NCBI GenBank assembly: GCA_024762745.1
Contig: JANTGV010000003.1
Coordinates: 1 to 15,768 of the forward strand
DNA length: 15,768 bases
Origin: Sulfurimonas sp.
GTDB taxonomy: Bacteria; Campylobacterota; Campylobacteria; Campylobacterales; Sulfurimonadaceae
Reading direction: 5' to 3'
Shown here: in pieces, positions 1 through 7,902 of the stretch
How the letters are laid out: each line of letters opens with the position of its first letter
Position numbering within the stretch: the stretch's first letter is position 1
Notes under the pieces: generated by a model
The model's database searches: none
The model's input: the letters and a program-made list of their open reading frames with translations, nothing else
Told to the model about the DNA's origin: nothing
Translations under genes and position numbers: made by a program

Positions 1-4
1 TTTA

Positions 5-367
5 GTGTCGAGATTAAAAAAAATCTCTCTTAGCTTATTATTTATTCCTTTAATACATCTAGTTTTACTCGAGCTCTTTGCTTCTGCTTTTTATGTAGTA
101 TATTTTGTAGCTCTTGTTTTTATACTCTATCTTTTTAGGCTAAAAAGTGTTTTTTTATCAACCAAAACATGGCTATTCTCACTTATCTACTGGCTTGTAG
201 TATACCTTCTGTTGCTCTTTTTTGAAGATGGCCTCTATGACCTCTATATAGATTTTAATTTAAGATTTACAATGAGTTACATATCCTATGAAGTATGTTG
301 CATTTTAACTCTGTTACACCTTTTTATTTTATTTTTATTGGTATATAATAAAGAGAAATTATTTTAG
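5..367 (+). CDS. Small integral membrane protein of unknown function
   Basis: This is a 120-residue, very hydrophobic protein with about four predicted membrane spans (roughly residues 8-28, 30-46, 54-73 and 96-115) separated by short basic loops; the N-terminus MSRLKK is positive. I do not recognise the family. The frame opens with GTG at position 5, but the window edge removes the upstream ribosome-binding site, so the true start could lie outside the window and the protein may be longer. The stop lies 8 nt before tal, and a candidate promoter for tal lies inside its last codons. Small membrane proteins of this kind vary between relatives, and nothing here indicates a substrate or partner. 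That it is a real gene is likely because the frame is open, uses the same AT-rich codons as its neighbours and fits tightly against tal. Confidence 0.6.
   Translation: MSRLKKISLSLLFIPLIHLVLLELFASAFYVVYFVALVFILYLFRLKSVFLSTKTWLFSLIYWLVVYLLLLFFEDGLYDLYIDFNLRFTMSYISYEVCCILTLLHLFILFLLVYNKEKLF
321..349 (+). promoter_or_regulatory. Candidate sigma70 promoter for tal-pilT
   Basis: A perfect TATAAT lies at 344-349, directly after a periodic T-rich tract (321-340). Campylobacterota housekeeping promoters typically have a clear -10 box and T-rich periodic upstream DNA in place of a conserved -35. Transcription would start near 356, about 20 nt before the tal ATG. It overlaps the end of the upstream coding sequence. 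No start-site data are available, so this is inference from sequence. Confidence 0.5.
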
Positions 368-375
368 GGATTTAT

Positions 376-1344
376 ATGTATATAGAAGATTTGAAGTTTT
401 CGTTGTGGGCGGATTTTATTGAAAGAGACTACTTAGATAACGAATTTAAAGAACTTATAGCTAAAGGTATAGTAAATGGTGCTACTTCAAATCCGGCGAT
501 ATTTAAAAACGCAATACTGAGTTCTCCAGCCTATAAAGAACAACTGGCAACACTCGAAGGATTGACTCCCAAAGAGAAGTATGAAGCAGTTGCGATTTAT
601 GATATCAAAAAAGCAGCTGATATACTTAAGCCACTTTACGACAAGGGTGATGATGGCTACGTCAGTATAGAAGTCGACCCTTTTCTCTGTGATGATACTG
701 AGGCTACAGTTGCTGAGGGTAAAAGATTATACTCAGAGATAGGCCGAGAGAATGTCATGATAAAGGTTCCTGCTACGAAGGCGGGCTATGTAGCTATGAG
801 AGAGCTTACTTCTGTTGGGATTCCTGTAAACGCAACGCTCATATTTAAAAAAGAACAAGCGATCTCTTGTGCAAATGCATTTAGAGAGGGTGTTCAAAAA
901 TATGGAAAAAGTGTTGCAACAGTTATTAGTATTTTTGTTAGCAGAATAGATGCAAAACTTGCTACTCTTGGAGTTAATGATTCACTTAGTGGAATTTATA
1001 ACACCGCAGACATATATGCTGAGATAGAGTCTATGAAAGTTGATGGTTGTCGTGCTCTTTTTGCAAGTACCGGTATTAAAGATAAATCTCTCCCTGTTCA
1101 CTATTATGTAGAGAAGCTTTTAGCTTATAATAGTGTTAATACAGCACCAATTGATACAATTATGGCTTATTATGAAAATGGAGCTAAGGATAAAGCTTTA
1201 CCAATCTCACCCGATACAATCAGAGAACACTTTGAAAAGGTAAAGGTTGCGGGTATTGATTTTGATGATGTGCTCAATGAGCAAATAGTAGGTGGACTAA
1301 AAGCATTTAAAGATGCATTTAAAGATATTATGGAGTCGTTATGA
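376..1344 (+). CDS. tal: Transaldolase
   Basis: Transaldolase moves a dihydroxyacetone unit between sedoheptulose-7-phosphate and glyceraldehyde-3-phosphate in the cytosolic non-oxidative pentose phosphate pathway. In an autotroph-like bacterium this would mainly supply erythrose-4-phosphate and ribose-5-phosphate. The 322-residue protein has the opening of the mycobacterial/epsilonproteobacterial subfamily (SLWADFIERDYL, residues 9-20), the NGATSNPAIF signature (34-43), the DPFLCDD strand (101-107) and the Schiff-base lysine K130 in MIKVPAT. Length is normal and the TIM barrel looks intact. The start ATG follows TTTAGGGATT, whose AGGG acts as Shine-Dalgarno and overlaps the upstream stop. 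The stop overlaps the next start as ATGA (1341-1344), so tal and the pilus ATPase are probably translationally coupled. Assignment is secure at family level. Confidence 0.95.
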   Translation: MYIEDLKFSLWADFIERDYLDNEFKELIAKGIVNGATSNPAIFKNAILSSPAYKEQLATLEGLTPKEKYEAVAIYDIKKAADILKPLYDKGDDGYVSIEVDPFLCDDTEATVAEGKRLYSEIGRENVMIKVPATKAGYVAMRELTSVGIPVNATLIFKKEQAISCANAFREGVQKYGKSVATVISIFVSRIDAKLATLGVNDSLSGIYNTADIYAEIESMKVDGCRALFASTGIKDKSLPVHYYVEKLLAYNSVNTAPIDTIMAYYENGAKDKALPISPDTIREHFEKVKVAGIDFDDVLNEQIVGGLKAFKDAFKDIMESL

Positions 1345-2531
1345 GTAATGAAGTAGATGTAAGTAAATTAACCTTTGAACAGCTAAAAAAAGTTAGAATC
1401 TATCTTAAAAAGATGATTGAAATTGGGGGTTCTGACCTTCATATAAAAGCAAATTCTGTGGTTAGAGCACGTATTAACGGTAATATCGTACAGTTTTCAG
1501 GTGGGATATTCTCAAGAGAAGATGCGATTACCTTTGCCAAAGAGCTTTTAAAAGGAAGATACTCAGAGTTTGTTGAAAAAAAAGAGCTGGATCTTGTTTA
1601 TCCATATGATGAGAGTAATCGTTTTCGTGTAAACATCTTCTTTCAGATGGATGGGGTATCAGCAGTTTTTCGTGTGATTCCTGTAAAGATTCCTACATTT
1701 GAGGAACTTCATTTACCTGAAGTACTTAAAAGGTTTACTAAAATAGAGAGAGGTTTGGTACTTGTTACCGGCGTAACAGGTAGTGGTAAATCAACAACCT
1801 TGGCGACACTTATAAACGAGATAAACAAGCATAAAAAGAAACATATTATTACTATTGAAGATCCAATTGAGTTTGTTCATAAAGATAGAGGTTGTATCAT
1901 AAATCAGCGTTCAGTTGGACAAGATACTCTCTCTTTTGGTACGGCACTTAGAGCTGCACTTCGTGAGGATCCAGATATTATTTTAGTTGGGGAGATGAGG
2001 GATAAAGAGACTATTAACCTTGCCCTTCATGCGGCAGATACAGGACACCTTGTTTTCTCAACTCTACACACTATTGATGCAAAAGAGACCATAAATCGTA
2101 TTATTGCTCAGTTTCCTACAGATGAGCAGAATCGTGTAAGACTCTCTGTGGCAGGTGTTATTCAAGGTGTTGTATCTCAAAGACTTATTCCTACAGTTGA
2201 TGGTGGTCGTCGGGCAGCTATGGAGATTATGTTGCGTACTCCAACTATTGAGAAATTGATTATGGAAAACCGTGACTTTGAGATTAGAGATGCTATTGAA
2301 GCTGGTCGTGAGCACTATAAGTCTCAAAGTTTTGATCAGTCGATACTAGAGATGTATTTGGATAAAACTATTTCAAAAGAGCAGGCAATGGAAAATGCAA
2401 CAAGTGCCTCAGATTTAGAGCTTAAAATAAACGGACTTTCAAGTGGAAAAATTACGAGTACTCCTAAACAAGAGGGTGACTCTAGTAGTGACAGTGTTAT
2501 TTCTGATGAAGATATCTTTGAATTAAAGTAG
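1341..2531 (+). CDS. pilT: PilT/PilU-family type IV pilus retraction ATPase
   Basis: This is a hexameric secretion-type ATPase of the inner-membrane cytoplasmic face that powers pilus retraction. The 396 residues contain the N-terminal PAS-like domain with GGSDLHI (29-35), a Walker A GVTGSGKST (144-152), an Asp box TIEDPIEFVH (171-180), a Walker B REDPDIILVGEMRD (208-221) and a His box ending in TGHLVFSTLHT (234-244). The C-terminal part (SFDQSILEMYLDKTISKEQA, then SDLELKI) resembles PilU more than PilT, followed by an acidic Ser-rich tail ending EDIFELK. It is longer than typical PilT (about 345 residues) and close to PilU (about 380). No other pilus gene lies in this window. ATG overlaps the tal stop by 4 nt. 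Family assignment is firm; the PilT versus PilU choice is not. Confidence 0.9.
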   Translation: MSNEVDVSKLTFEQLKKVRIYLKKMIEIGGSDLHIKANSVVRARINGNIVQFSGGIFSREDAITFAKELLKGRYSEFVEKKELDLVYPYDESNRFRVNIFFQMDGVSAVFRVIPVKIPTFEELHLPEVLKRFTKIERGLVLVTGVTGSGKSTTLATLINEINKHKKKHIITIEDPIEFVHKDRGCIINQRSVGQDTLSFGTALRAALREDPDIILVGEMRDKETINLALHAADTGHLVFSTLHTIDAKETINRIIAQFPTDEQNRVRLSVAGVIQGVVSQRLIPTVDGGRRAAMEIMLRTPTIEKLIMENRDFEIRDAIEAGREHYKSQSFDQSILEMYLDKTISKEQAMENATSASDLELKINGLSSGKITSTPKQEGDSSSDSVISDEDIFELK

Positions 2532-2550
2532 ATTTTAAATAATAAGTGGG

Positions 2551-2556
2551 TAGAAT
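2551..2556 (+). promoter_or_regulatory. Candidate -10 box for rplY-pth-permease
   Basis: TAGAAT in an AT-rich 53-nt gap after pilT is a good Campylobacterota-style -10 element. It ends 28 nt before the rplY ATG, leaving room for a start site near 2563 and the AAGGA ribosome-binding site at 2574-2578. The lysA candidate promoter has the same hexamer and the same 28-nt distance. Inferred from sequence only. Confidence 0.45.
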
Positions 2557-2584
2557 TGCGCCTATTTTAATTTAAGGATTTAAT

Positions 2585-3121
2585 ATGTTAGAAGGCATAA
2601 TTAGAGAGAGTACTGGTAAAAAGGCTGTTAAAGCTTTACGCCGAGATGGTTATCTGATTGCGAATATTTACGGAAAAGGGCTTGAGAATATCAATGCTGC
2701 GTTTAAAATGAACGAATACATCCGTACAGTTCGTAACAAAGATACTTTAGCGTTCCCAATAAGCGTGAATGGTAAAGAGATGAATGTTGTTGTCCAATCA
2801 TATGAATCTCAAGCAGTTACAGGTAATCTTTTACATGTTGATTTAATGGTAGCACAACCTGGTGTTGTAACTACTTATAATGTACCAGTTGTACCAGTTG
2901 GTGAGGCAATAGGTCTTAAAAATAAAGGTCTTGTTCACATGGCTAAAGCTCGCTTAACTGTAAAAGCAGCTATCGAGAATGTACCAAACAGTATTGAAAT
3001 CGATGTTTCTCCTATGGATACAGGTGACTCTAGACTAGTACGTGATTTAGAAGAGATTCCGAATGTTACTATCTTAGATGCTGACCGTGTAGCACTAGTA
3101 AGTATTATTAAAGCTAAATAA
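2585..3121 (+). CDS. rplY: 50S ribosomal protein bL25 (Ctc/TL5 long form)
   Basis: bL25 binds 5S rRNA in the large ribosomal subunit. The 178-residue product has the N-terminal 5S-binding beta-barrel (about residues 1-90: [20 protein letters not shown], then ANIYGKG) and the second TL5/Ctc domain (about 92-178) found in the long general-stress form. It has the hallmark HVDL stretch (about 84-87) and PVVPVGEA at the start of the second domain. The ATG sits 6 nt after AAGGA (2574-2578), a clear ribosome-binding site. It is followed after 2 nt by pth, and the rplY-pth pair is conserved across many bacteria, coupling ribosome structure to peptidyl-tRNA recycling. Family identity is confident. Confidence 0.95.
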   Translation: MLEGIIRESTGKKAVKALRRDGYLIANIYGKGLENINAAFKMNEYIRTVRNKDTLAFPISVNGKEMNVVVQSYESQAVTGNLLHVDLMVAQPGVVTTYNVPVVPVGEAIGLKNKGLVHMAKARLTVKAAIENVPNSIEIDVSPMDTGDSRLVRDLEEIPNVTILDADRVALVSIIKAK

Positions 3122-3123
3122 TC

Positions 3124-3681
3124 ATGCTTATAGTCGGACTAGGGAACCCTGGCCCGACCTATGAAAAAACTCGCCATAATATAGGTTTTCTTGTTGTAGA
3201 TGAACTTATAAAACGGCACAATGCACAAAAACTCTCCTCTTCATCATTTCAAGGTGAACTTTATAAATTTTCAAATCATTTTTTATTAAAACCACTTACA
3301 TTTATGAACCTCTCTGGTAACTCTATTGCTGCTGTAAAAAAGTTTTATAAGGTTGAAGAAGTTGTTGTAATACATGATGATTTAGATCTTCCCTTTGGAA
3401 CTCTGCGTTTTAAACACGGAGGTGGACATGGCGGACACAATGGACTAAGGTCTACTGATGAGAAAATATCACGCGAGTATACCAGAGTACGTATGGGAAT
3501 CGGCAAGCCAGAGCATAAAGGAGAAGTATCCTCCTATGTTTTAAGTGAGTTTAACGAAGATGAGTCAAAGCATTTGGATGATTGGATAGCACACACTTGT
3601 GAAGCAGTTGAATTTTTCCTTGAAAATTCATTAGAAGATACAAGTTCCAAGCACACAATTAAAAAATTTCAGCTAAAATAG
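3124..3681 (+). CDS. pth: Peptidyl-tRNA hydrolase
   Basis: Pth releases peptides from prematurely dropped peptidyl-tRNA, freeing the tRNA. The 185-residue protein shows the full active site by comparison with E. coli Pth: N8 in GLGNPG, catalytic H18 in TRHNIGF, N62 in TFMNLSG, D85 in HDDLDLP, and N106 in the GGGHGGHNGLRS loop. Length is normal. The start ATG lies 2 nt after the rplY stop with no clear Shine-Dalgarno, so translation probably depends on ribosomes finishing rplY. The last bases, CTAAAATAG, double as a candidate -10 region for the following permease. Confidence 0.96.
   Translation: MLIVGLGNPGPTYEKTRHNIGFLVVDELIKRHNAQKLSSSSFQGELYKFSNHFLLKPLTFMNLSGNSIAAVKKFYKVEEVVVIHDDLDLPFGTLRFKHGGGHGGHNGLRSTDEKISREYTRVRMGIGKPEHKGEVSSYVLSEFNEDESKHLDDWIAHTCEAVEFFLENSLEDTSSKHTIKKFQLK
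3674..3679 (+). promoter_or_regulatory. Candidate -10 box for a leaderless permease transcript
   Basis: TAAAAT overlaps the pth stop codon and ends 6 nt before the permease ATG at 3686, so a normal start site (about 7 nt downstream) would fall on the A of ATG. No Shine-Dalgarno is visible in the 20 nt before that ATG. Coupled translation from pth across the 4-nt gap is an equally simple explanation. Confidence 0.25.
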
Positions 3682-3685
3682 CGTT

Positions 3686-4759
3686 ATGTTAGCCTTTAAA
3701 TATATCGCTCTGCACTATATTAAATATTTTTTAGTTATACTCATCGCTCTAGTGATGTTTATGGTTGGTTTTGACTATATGGAGAATGCTGAAAAGCTCT
3801 CTAAATCAGCCAACTTATTACTGATCTATTTAGTTTATAAATCCTTTTTTGCTATAGAAACACTCCTTCCCTTGGCACTTGTTTTTGGAATGATAACGAC
3901 TAAGATATTTTTAATCCGCTCAAATGCACTAGTCTCATTTTATTCACTGGGGTATTCAAGGGTTGATATTTTACGCCCCTTTGTCGTAGTCTCAAGTTCT
4001 CTGATTGTCCTTTTTATTACTTTGCACTCCATTCCAAGTTTTTCACGTGCGGATGAATTTTCAATAAATATACGCAATAATGCACAGTATCTTAGCCCCA
4101 CAAGAGACCTTTTTTTCACCTATAAAGGGCAGTATGTTTACTTCTCTAAAATGTTACCTCTAGTTGAAAAAGCTGAAGGAATACGGGTGTTTAAAGTTAA
4201 AGAGGGTTCTTTAAAAGAGGTACTTGTAGCAAAAGAGGCAGTTTATAGAGATGATTTTTGGCATATAAAAGAGGCAGATATTATTGTCAAACCTGATGAT
4301 TTAAGCTTTGCTTCTTTGGGAATCGAAGTTGATGAATCTCAAGAGTTAAATATTCTAGAGGGCTTTAGACCAAAAATGCTTGACCAGGTTTATGAGGGAA
4401 AAGTTAACTTTACAATCAAAGATGCAATAGATGCTATGATACTTTTAGAGGGACAAGATATCAACACAAATAGTATCAAAGGGGCACTCTATAAAATTTT
4501 TATCTATCCATTTTTTGTCCCTTGTTTAATTGTAATTATCTTCTTTTTTGTGCCAATTAGTGTACGCTTTTTAAATGTTTCACTCTTTAGTTTTGCTGCA
4601 ATTCTCTCAACACTCTTGATATGGGGAGTTCTTTTTATGCTCATTGAGTTGTCAAATAATAAAACAATTCCTAGTGAAGTAGGAGTTATAGCACCAGTTT
4701 TTTTACTCTTTTTATTGGCGATGAGGCAGTGGAGAAAGTATCGATTAGTAAGGTCTTAG
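3686..4759 (+). CDS. LptF/LptG (YjgP/YjgQ)-family lipopolysaccharide export permease
   Basis: LptF and LptG form the inner-membrane half-transporter pair that, with the LptB ATPase, extracts lipopolysaccharide for delivery to the Lpt bridge. The 357-residue product has the family layout: three N-terminal membrane segments (about 13-30, 51-73 and 97-118), a large periplasmic beta-jellyroll (about 120-265) and three C-terminal segments (about 272-292, 300-320 and 332-346). The cytoplasmic coupling-helix region NALVSFYSLGYSR (80-92) corresponds to the conserved E-x-x-A-x-x-x-x-G stretch. Length is normal. I cannot decide between LptF and LptG from sequence alone; the partner gene is not in this window. 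It starts 4 nt after pth and has no obvious Shine-Dalgarno. Confidence 0.88.
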   Translation: MLAFKYIALHYIKYFLVILIALVMFMVGFDYMENAEKLSKSANLLLIYLVYKSFFAIETLLPLALVFGMITTKIFLIRSNALVSFYSLGYSRVDILRPFVVVSSSLIVLFITLHSIPSFSRADEFSINIRNNAQYLSPTRDLFFTYKGQYVYFSKMLPLVEKAEGIRVFKVKEGSLKEVLVAKEAVYRDDFWHIKEADIIVKPDDLSFASLGIEVDESQELNILEGFRPKMLDQVYEGKVNFTIKDAIDAMILLEGQDINTNSIKGALYKIFIYPFFVPCLIVIIFFFVPISVRFLNVSLFSFAAILSTLLIWGVLFMLIELSNNKTIPSEVGVIAPVFLLFLLAMRQWRKYRLVRS

Positions 4760-4781
4760 GCGATTATAAGCACTTTTTAGA

Positions 4782-4787
4782 TAGAAT
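4782..4787 (+). promoter_or_regulatory. Candidate -10 box for the lysA operon
   Basis: TAGAAT lies in the 56-nt gap before lysA, behind the T-rich CTTTTTAGA, and ends 28 nt before the lysA ATG. It is followed by a perfect 12-bp AT palindrome AAAAATATTTTT (4793-4804) and the GGAAA ribosome-binding site (4805-4809). The gap is too short for a lysine riboswitch. This promoter could serve the whole lysA-to-dxs run because later gaps are minimal. Confidence 0.45.
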
Positions 4788-4815
4788 CATTTAAAAATAT
4801 TTTTGGAAATTTTAG

Positions 4816-6027
4816 ATGATTAATTTTAAAGAGTTAGCGCGTGAATATAAAACGCCACTTTATGTATATGACTTAGATTATATGAGTGCACAGTTTGAAG
4901 AGCTAAAGAGTGCATTTAAGGGTAGAAAATCAATAATCGCTTATGCTGTTAAAGCAAACTCAAACCTTAGTGTTGTCCAACATTTTGCAAAAATGGGTTC
5001 TGGTGCAGACTGTGTTTCTATTGGTGAAGTTCGTCGTGCATTTCTAGCAGGGATTCCAGCATATAAGATTATTTTTTCTGGTGTTGGAAAGAGTGATGAC
5101 GAGATTCGTGAAGCGATTGAAAAAGATATTCTTTATATCAACGTAGAGAGTGAAGCTGAACTTGGACGTGTTGAGATGATAGCACGTGAGTTAAAAGCGA
5201 AATCCCGTATCAGTATTAGAGTAAATCCAAATATTGATCCACAAACACACCCCTATATTTCTACAGGCTTACACGACAATAAATTTGGAGTAGATCTCTC
5301 TACTGCAAAACGCATGTATATCATGGCGAATAATTCTGAATATTTAGACCCAGTTGGGATTCATTTTCATATAGGTTCTCAACTGACAGAGCTTCAGCCT
5401 ATTCGTGAGTCTGCAGAGATTGTAGCAGATTTAGTACGTTCACTAGAAGGTATCAACATAGAACTTAAGTTTTTTGATATTGGTGGCGGACTTGGAATAA
5501 AGTATGACAGTGAGACAACAATCAAACCATACGATTACGCTCAAGCAATACTAGGGACTTTAACAGCACTTGACCTAACTATTTTATGTGAACCAGGAAG
5601 ATTTTTAACGGCAAACGCAGGATACTTTTTGACTAAAGTTCTGTACGAGAAGCAAAATGGTGAGAAGAAGTTCGTAGTAGTTGACGGTGCAATGAATGAT
5701 TTATTACGCCCATCACTCTACAGTGCTTATCACAAAATAGAAGCTATCACAGAATCAAAGAGTGATGAAAGAGCGGTTGATATTGTTGGTCCTGTTTGCG
5801 AAAGTGGAGACTTTTTTGCAAAAGACTATCCTTTGCCCGAATTAGAACATAATGACTTACTTGTGATACATAGTGCAGGAGCTTATGGTTTTGGTATGGG
5901 TAGTAACTATAATACACGTGGACGTAGTGCTGAAATTGCTGTTAAAGATGGTCAATCAAGAGTGATTCGTAAACGTGAAGAATTTGAAGATTTAATTGCA
6001 TTAGAGCAAGAGTTTTTGGAGGGCTAA
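4816..6027 (+). CDS. lysA: Diaminopimelate decarboxylase
   Basis: LysA decarboxylates meso-2,6-diaminopimelate to L-lysine, the last step of lysine biosynthesis, using pyridoxal phosphate. The 403 residues form the fold-type III alanine-racemase-like barrel plus beta domain. Visible landmarks are the PLP lysine K46 in AYAVKANSN, HFHIGSQ (183-189), the phosphate-binding GGGLG (223-227), CEPGR (258-262), the active-site cysteine C328 in GPVCESGD, and the C-terminal GAYGFGMGSNYNTRGR (355-370). Length and residues are typical, so it should be active. A GGAAA Shine-Dalgarno precedes the ATG. Its 3' end carries the GGAGGG used by the next gene, 1 nt away, so the two are probably co-expressed. Confidence 0.96.
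   Translation: MINFKELAREYKTPLYVYDLDYMSAQFEELKSAFKGRKSIIAYAVKANSNLSVVQHFAKMGSGADCVSIGEVRRAFLAGIPAYKIIFSGVGKSDDEIREAIEKDILYINVESEAELGRVEMIARELKAKSRISIRVNPNIDPQTHPYISTGLHDNKFGVDLSTAKRMYIMANNSEYLDPVGIHFHIGSQLTELQPIRESAEIVADLVRSLEGINIELKFFDIGGGLGIKYDSETTIKPYDYAQAILGTLTALDLTILCEPGRFLTANAGYFLTKVLYEKQNGEKKFVVVDGAMNDLLRPSLYSAYHKIEAITESKSDERAVDIVGPVCESGDFFAKDYPLPELEHNDLLVIHSAGAYGFGMGSNYNTRGRSAEIAVKDGQSRVIRKREEFEDLIALEQEFLEG
6018..6023 (+). promoter_or_regulatory. Shine-Dalgarno that sets a TTG start
   Basis: GGAGGG inside the last lysA codons lies 5 nt before TTG at 6029. It is one of the strongest ribosome-binding sites in the window and supports TTG as the start of the HAD-like gene, because motif I begins only four codons later and no ATG could precede it. 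Confidence 0.7.
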
Positions 6028-6028
6028 A

Positions 6029-6820
6029 TTGTACTTCATAGATGTTCAAGGCACTCTGATTAGTGATATTGATAAATCTCCCATTCGTGGTAGTGTTGCG
6101 TTTATTGATAAACTCAATAAAAGCCATACCCCCTATATGATTGTTACAAATAACACGAAAAAATCTTCACAGGATTTTTACAGATACTTGAACTCCATAG
6201 GTTTTAATTTTTCTTTTGATAATTATATAGACCCTTTAATGCTTCTTGAAACTCATGTAGAAAAAGATGCAGTAGCAGCTTATGGTGCAAAAGAGTTTTT
6301 AGAGACTTTAGAAAAAATGGATTACAAGTTAAACTATGAAAATCCTAGAACTGTTCTAGTGGCGATAAAGGAAGATTTTACTTCAGACGAGTATGCTCAG
6401 ATGATAGACTTCATACTCTCAGGTGCATCTCTGGTGGGAATGCATGAGACATCTATTTATGCAAAAAACAACAAGCGTTATCCTGGTGTTGGTGCAGTAT
6501 TAAAACTTTTGGAGTTTGCAACATCTTGTTCTTATACAGTGGTTGGCAAACCGAGTGAGGCTTTTTACAGTGAATCATTAAAAAGACTTCAGCAGCAGAA
6601 TCCAGAGAGTAGATTTGAAGATATTACAATGATAAGTGATGATGTCAAGGGTGACTTGGGCGGAGCAAAAGAGTTAGGGATTAAAACTATTTTTGTAACG
6701 AGTGGAAAGTACAAAAGTGCAGATGAGATAGTTCCATTTTTAAAAGAAGAACTTAAACCTGATTTTGTGTATGCAGATATGCAAGAAATTTTAGAGCAAG
6801 AGAAGGCGGAGATGAGATAA
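6029..6820 (+). CDS. HAD-superfamily (NagD-like, type IIA) hydrolase-like protein with altered motif I
   Basis: This 263-residue protein has the order of HAD motifs in a NagD-like (cap type IIA) layout. Motif I is YFIDVQGTL (2-10) with nucleophile D5. Motif II is VTNNT (39-43), T40 being the likely motif II residue. The cap lies roughly at 75-170, motif III lysine K174 is in VGKPSEAFY, and motif IV is ISDDVKGDLGGAKELGI with D204/D205. The unusual feature is Q7 where ordinary HAD phosphatases have the second aspartate (DxD), the general acid/base. Activity may be changed, weak or lost; the substrate is unknown. It uses a TTG start after a strong GGAGGG, and its stop overlaps the pheA start (TAATG). 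The same gene sits between lysA and pheA in Campylobacter as I recall it, so it is a conserved operon member. Confidence 0.85.
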   Translation: MYFIDVQGTLISDIDKSPIRGSVAFIDKLNKSHTPYMIVTNNTKKSSQDFYRYLNSIGFNFSFDNYIDPLMLLETHVEKDAVAAYGAKEFLETLEKMDYKLNYENPRTVLVAIKEDFTSDEYAQMIDFILSGASLVGMHETSIYAKNNKRYPGVGAVLKLLEFATSCSYTVVGKPSEAFYSESLKRLQQQNPESRFEDITMISDDVKGDLGGAKELGIKTIFVTSGKYKSADEIVPFLKEELKPDFVYADMQEILEQEKAEMR

Positions 6821-7902
6821 TGCAGACTTTAGAAGATTGTAGAAACGCAATAGATGCACTTGATAATGAGATACTCGAACTACTCAACAGACGTATGAAA
6901 GTTGTTGAGAGAGTTGGTGAGATAAAACATGATACTGGAACTGCAGTTTATAGACCTGAGCGTGAAAAAGAGATTATTGACAGGTTGACAAAACTCTCTT
7001 TGAAGAGTGGAGGCGTTCTTAATGAGGGTGCCATTGAAGCTATTTTTTTAGAGGTTTTTGCAGTTTCACGTAACCTTGAGCTTCCTGAGCGTATAGCTTA
7101 TCTTGGACCTGAAGGTAGTTTTACTCACCAAGCTGCAGAGAGCCGTTTTGGCGGTATGAGTGATTACCTATCATTAGGTTCAATCCATTCTGTCTTTAAA
7201 ACACTTGAGGCTGGACGCGCTAAGTTTGGTGTTGTCCCCATAGAGAACTCTCGAGATGGAATAGTAGGTGAGACTCTGGATCTACTTGCTAAAAGTAATG
7301 TGAAAATTGTTGCTGAACTTTACATGCCAATTCATATGGCTTTTGCTACAAAGGCAAGAAAGTTAGAGGATATCACGAAGATATACTCAAAAGATAAAGG
7401 GTTTGGACAGTGTAGAGAGTTTTTATCTCAGCATGGTTTTTTAAATATTGAACAAATTCCAGTGGAGTCAACTGCAAAAGCAGCAATCCTTGCAGCAGAA
7501 GATCCAACTGCAGGTGCGATTTGTGCGCATATAGCGGCAAAACTTTATGGCGTACCAACTATGTTTGAAAACATTGAGGATGAGCATGACAGCTTGACTC
7601 GTTTTGTAATACTTAGTGACTTTAAAAATTTACCGAGTGAGCACGACAAGACATCTATTTTAGTCCGTTTAAAAGACGCAGTTGAAGCGGGATCACTTGT
7701 GCATTTTTTACAGGATTTTGATGATGAGAAGATAAACCTCTCAAAAATCGAATCACGTCCATCAAAGGACAAGGGTGGTTTTGGTTACTGGTTCTATATA
7801 GATTTTTATGGACACATAGATGATGAAAAAATACAGAGAGTACTTTCAAAGCATGTTGGTGAAGTTACATGGCTTGGTAGTTATGTAAAAGGCGAAGACT
7901 AA
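6820..7902 (+). CDS. pheA: Bifunctional chorismate mutase / prephenate dehydratase
   Basis: This fused enzyme converts chorismate to prephenate and then to phenylpyruvate, committing flux to phenylalanine. Of 360 residues, 1-85 are an AroQ-type chorismate mutase (R8, RRMKV at 24-28, K36, and RPERE at 45-49 match the catalytic pattern). Residues 91-270 are the prephenate dehydratase (YLGPEGSFTHQAA, PIENSRDG, and the catalytic TRF at 260-262). Residues 277-350 are an ACT regulatory domain with ESRP (311-314), implying feedback by phenylalanine. The GAL motif that precedes ESRP reads GSL here (291-293). The ATG shares its first A with the preceding stop. The last codons ([10 protein letters not shown] then stop) are repeated 52 nt downstream in another frame, just before hisC. 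Confidence 0.95.
   Translation: MQTLEDCRNAIDALDNEILELLNRRMKVVERVGEIKHDTGTAVYRPEREKEIIDRLTKLSLKSGGVLNEGAIEAIFLEVFAVSRNLELPERIAYLGPEGSFTHQAAESRFGGMSDYLSLGSIHSVFKTLEAGRAKFGVVPIENSRDGIVGETLDLLAKSNVKIVAELYMPIHMAFATKARKLEDITKIYSKDKGFGQCREFLSQHGFLNIEQIPVESTAKAAILAAEDPTAGAICAHIAAKLYGVPTMFENIEDEHDSLTRFVILSDFKNLPSEHDKTSILVRLKDAVEAGSLVHFLQDFDDEKINLSKIESRPSKDKGGFGYWFYIDFYGHIDDEKIQRVLSKHVGEVTWLGSYVKGED

Noticed and set aside
2064..2327. An 87-codon minus-strand open frame inside the pilus ATPase gene
   Set aside because: It is antisense to a strongly conserved ATPase domain, with no ribosome-binding site or recognisable domain.
4760..4815. Lysine riboswitch ahead of lysA
   Set aside because: The gap is only 56 nt, far too short for the lysine aptamer, and shows only a candidate promoter, an AT palindrome and the ribosome-binding site.
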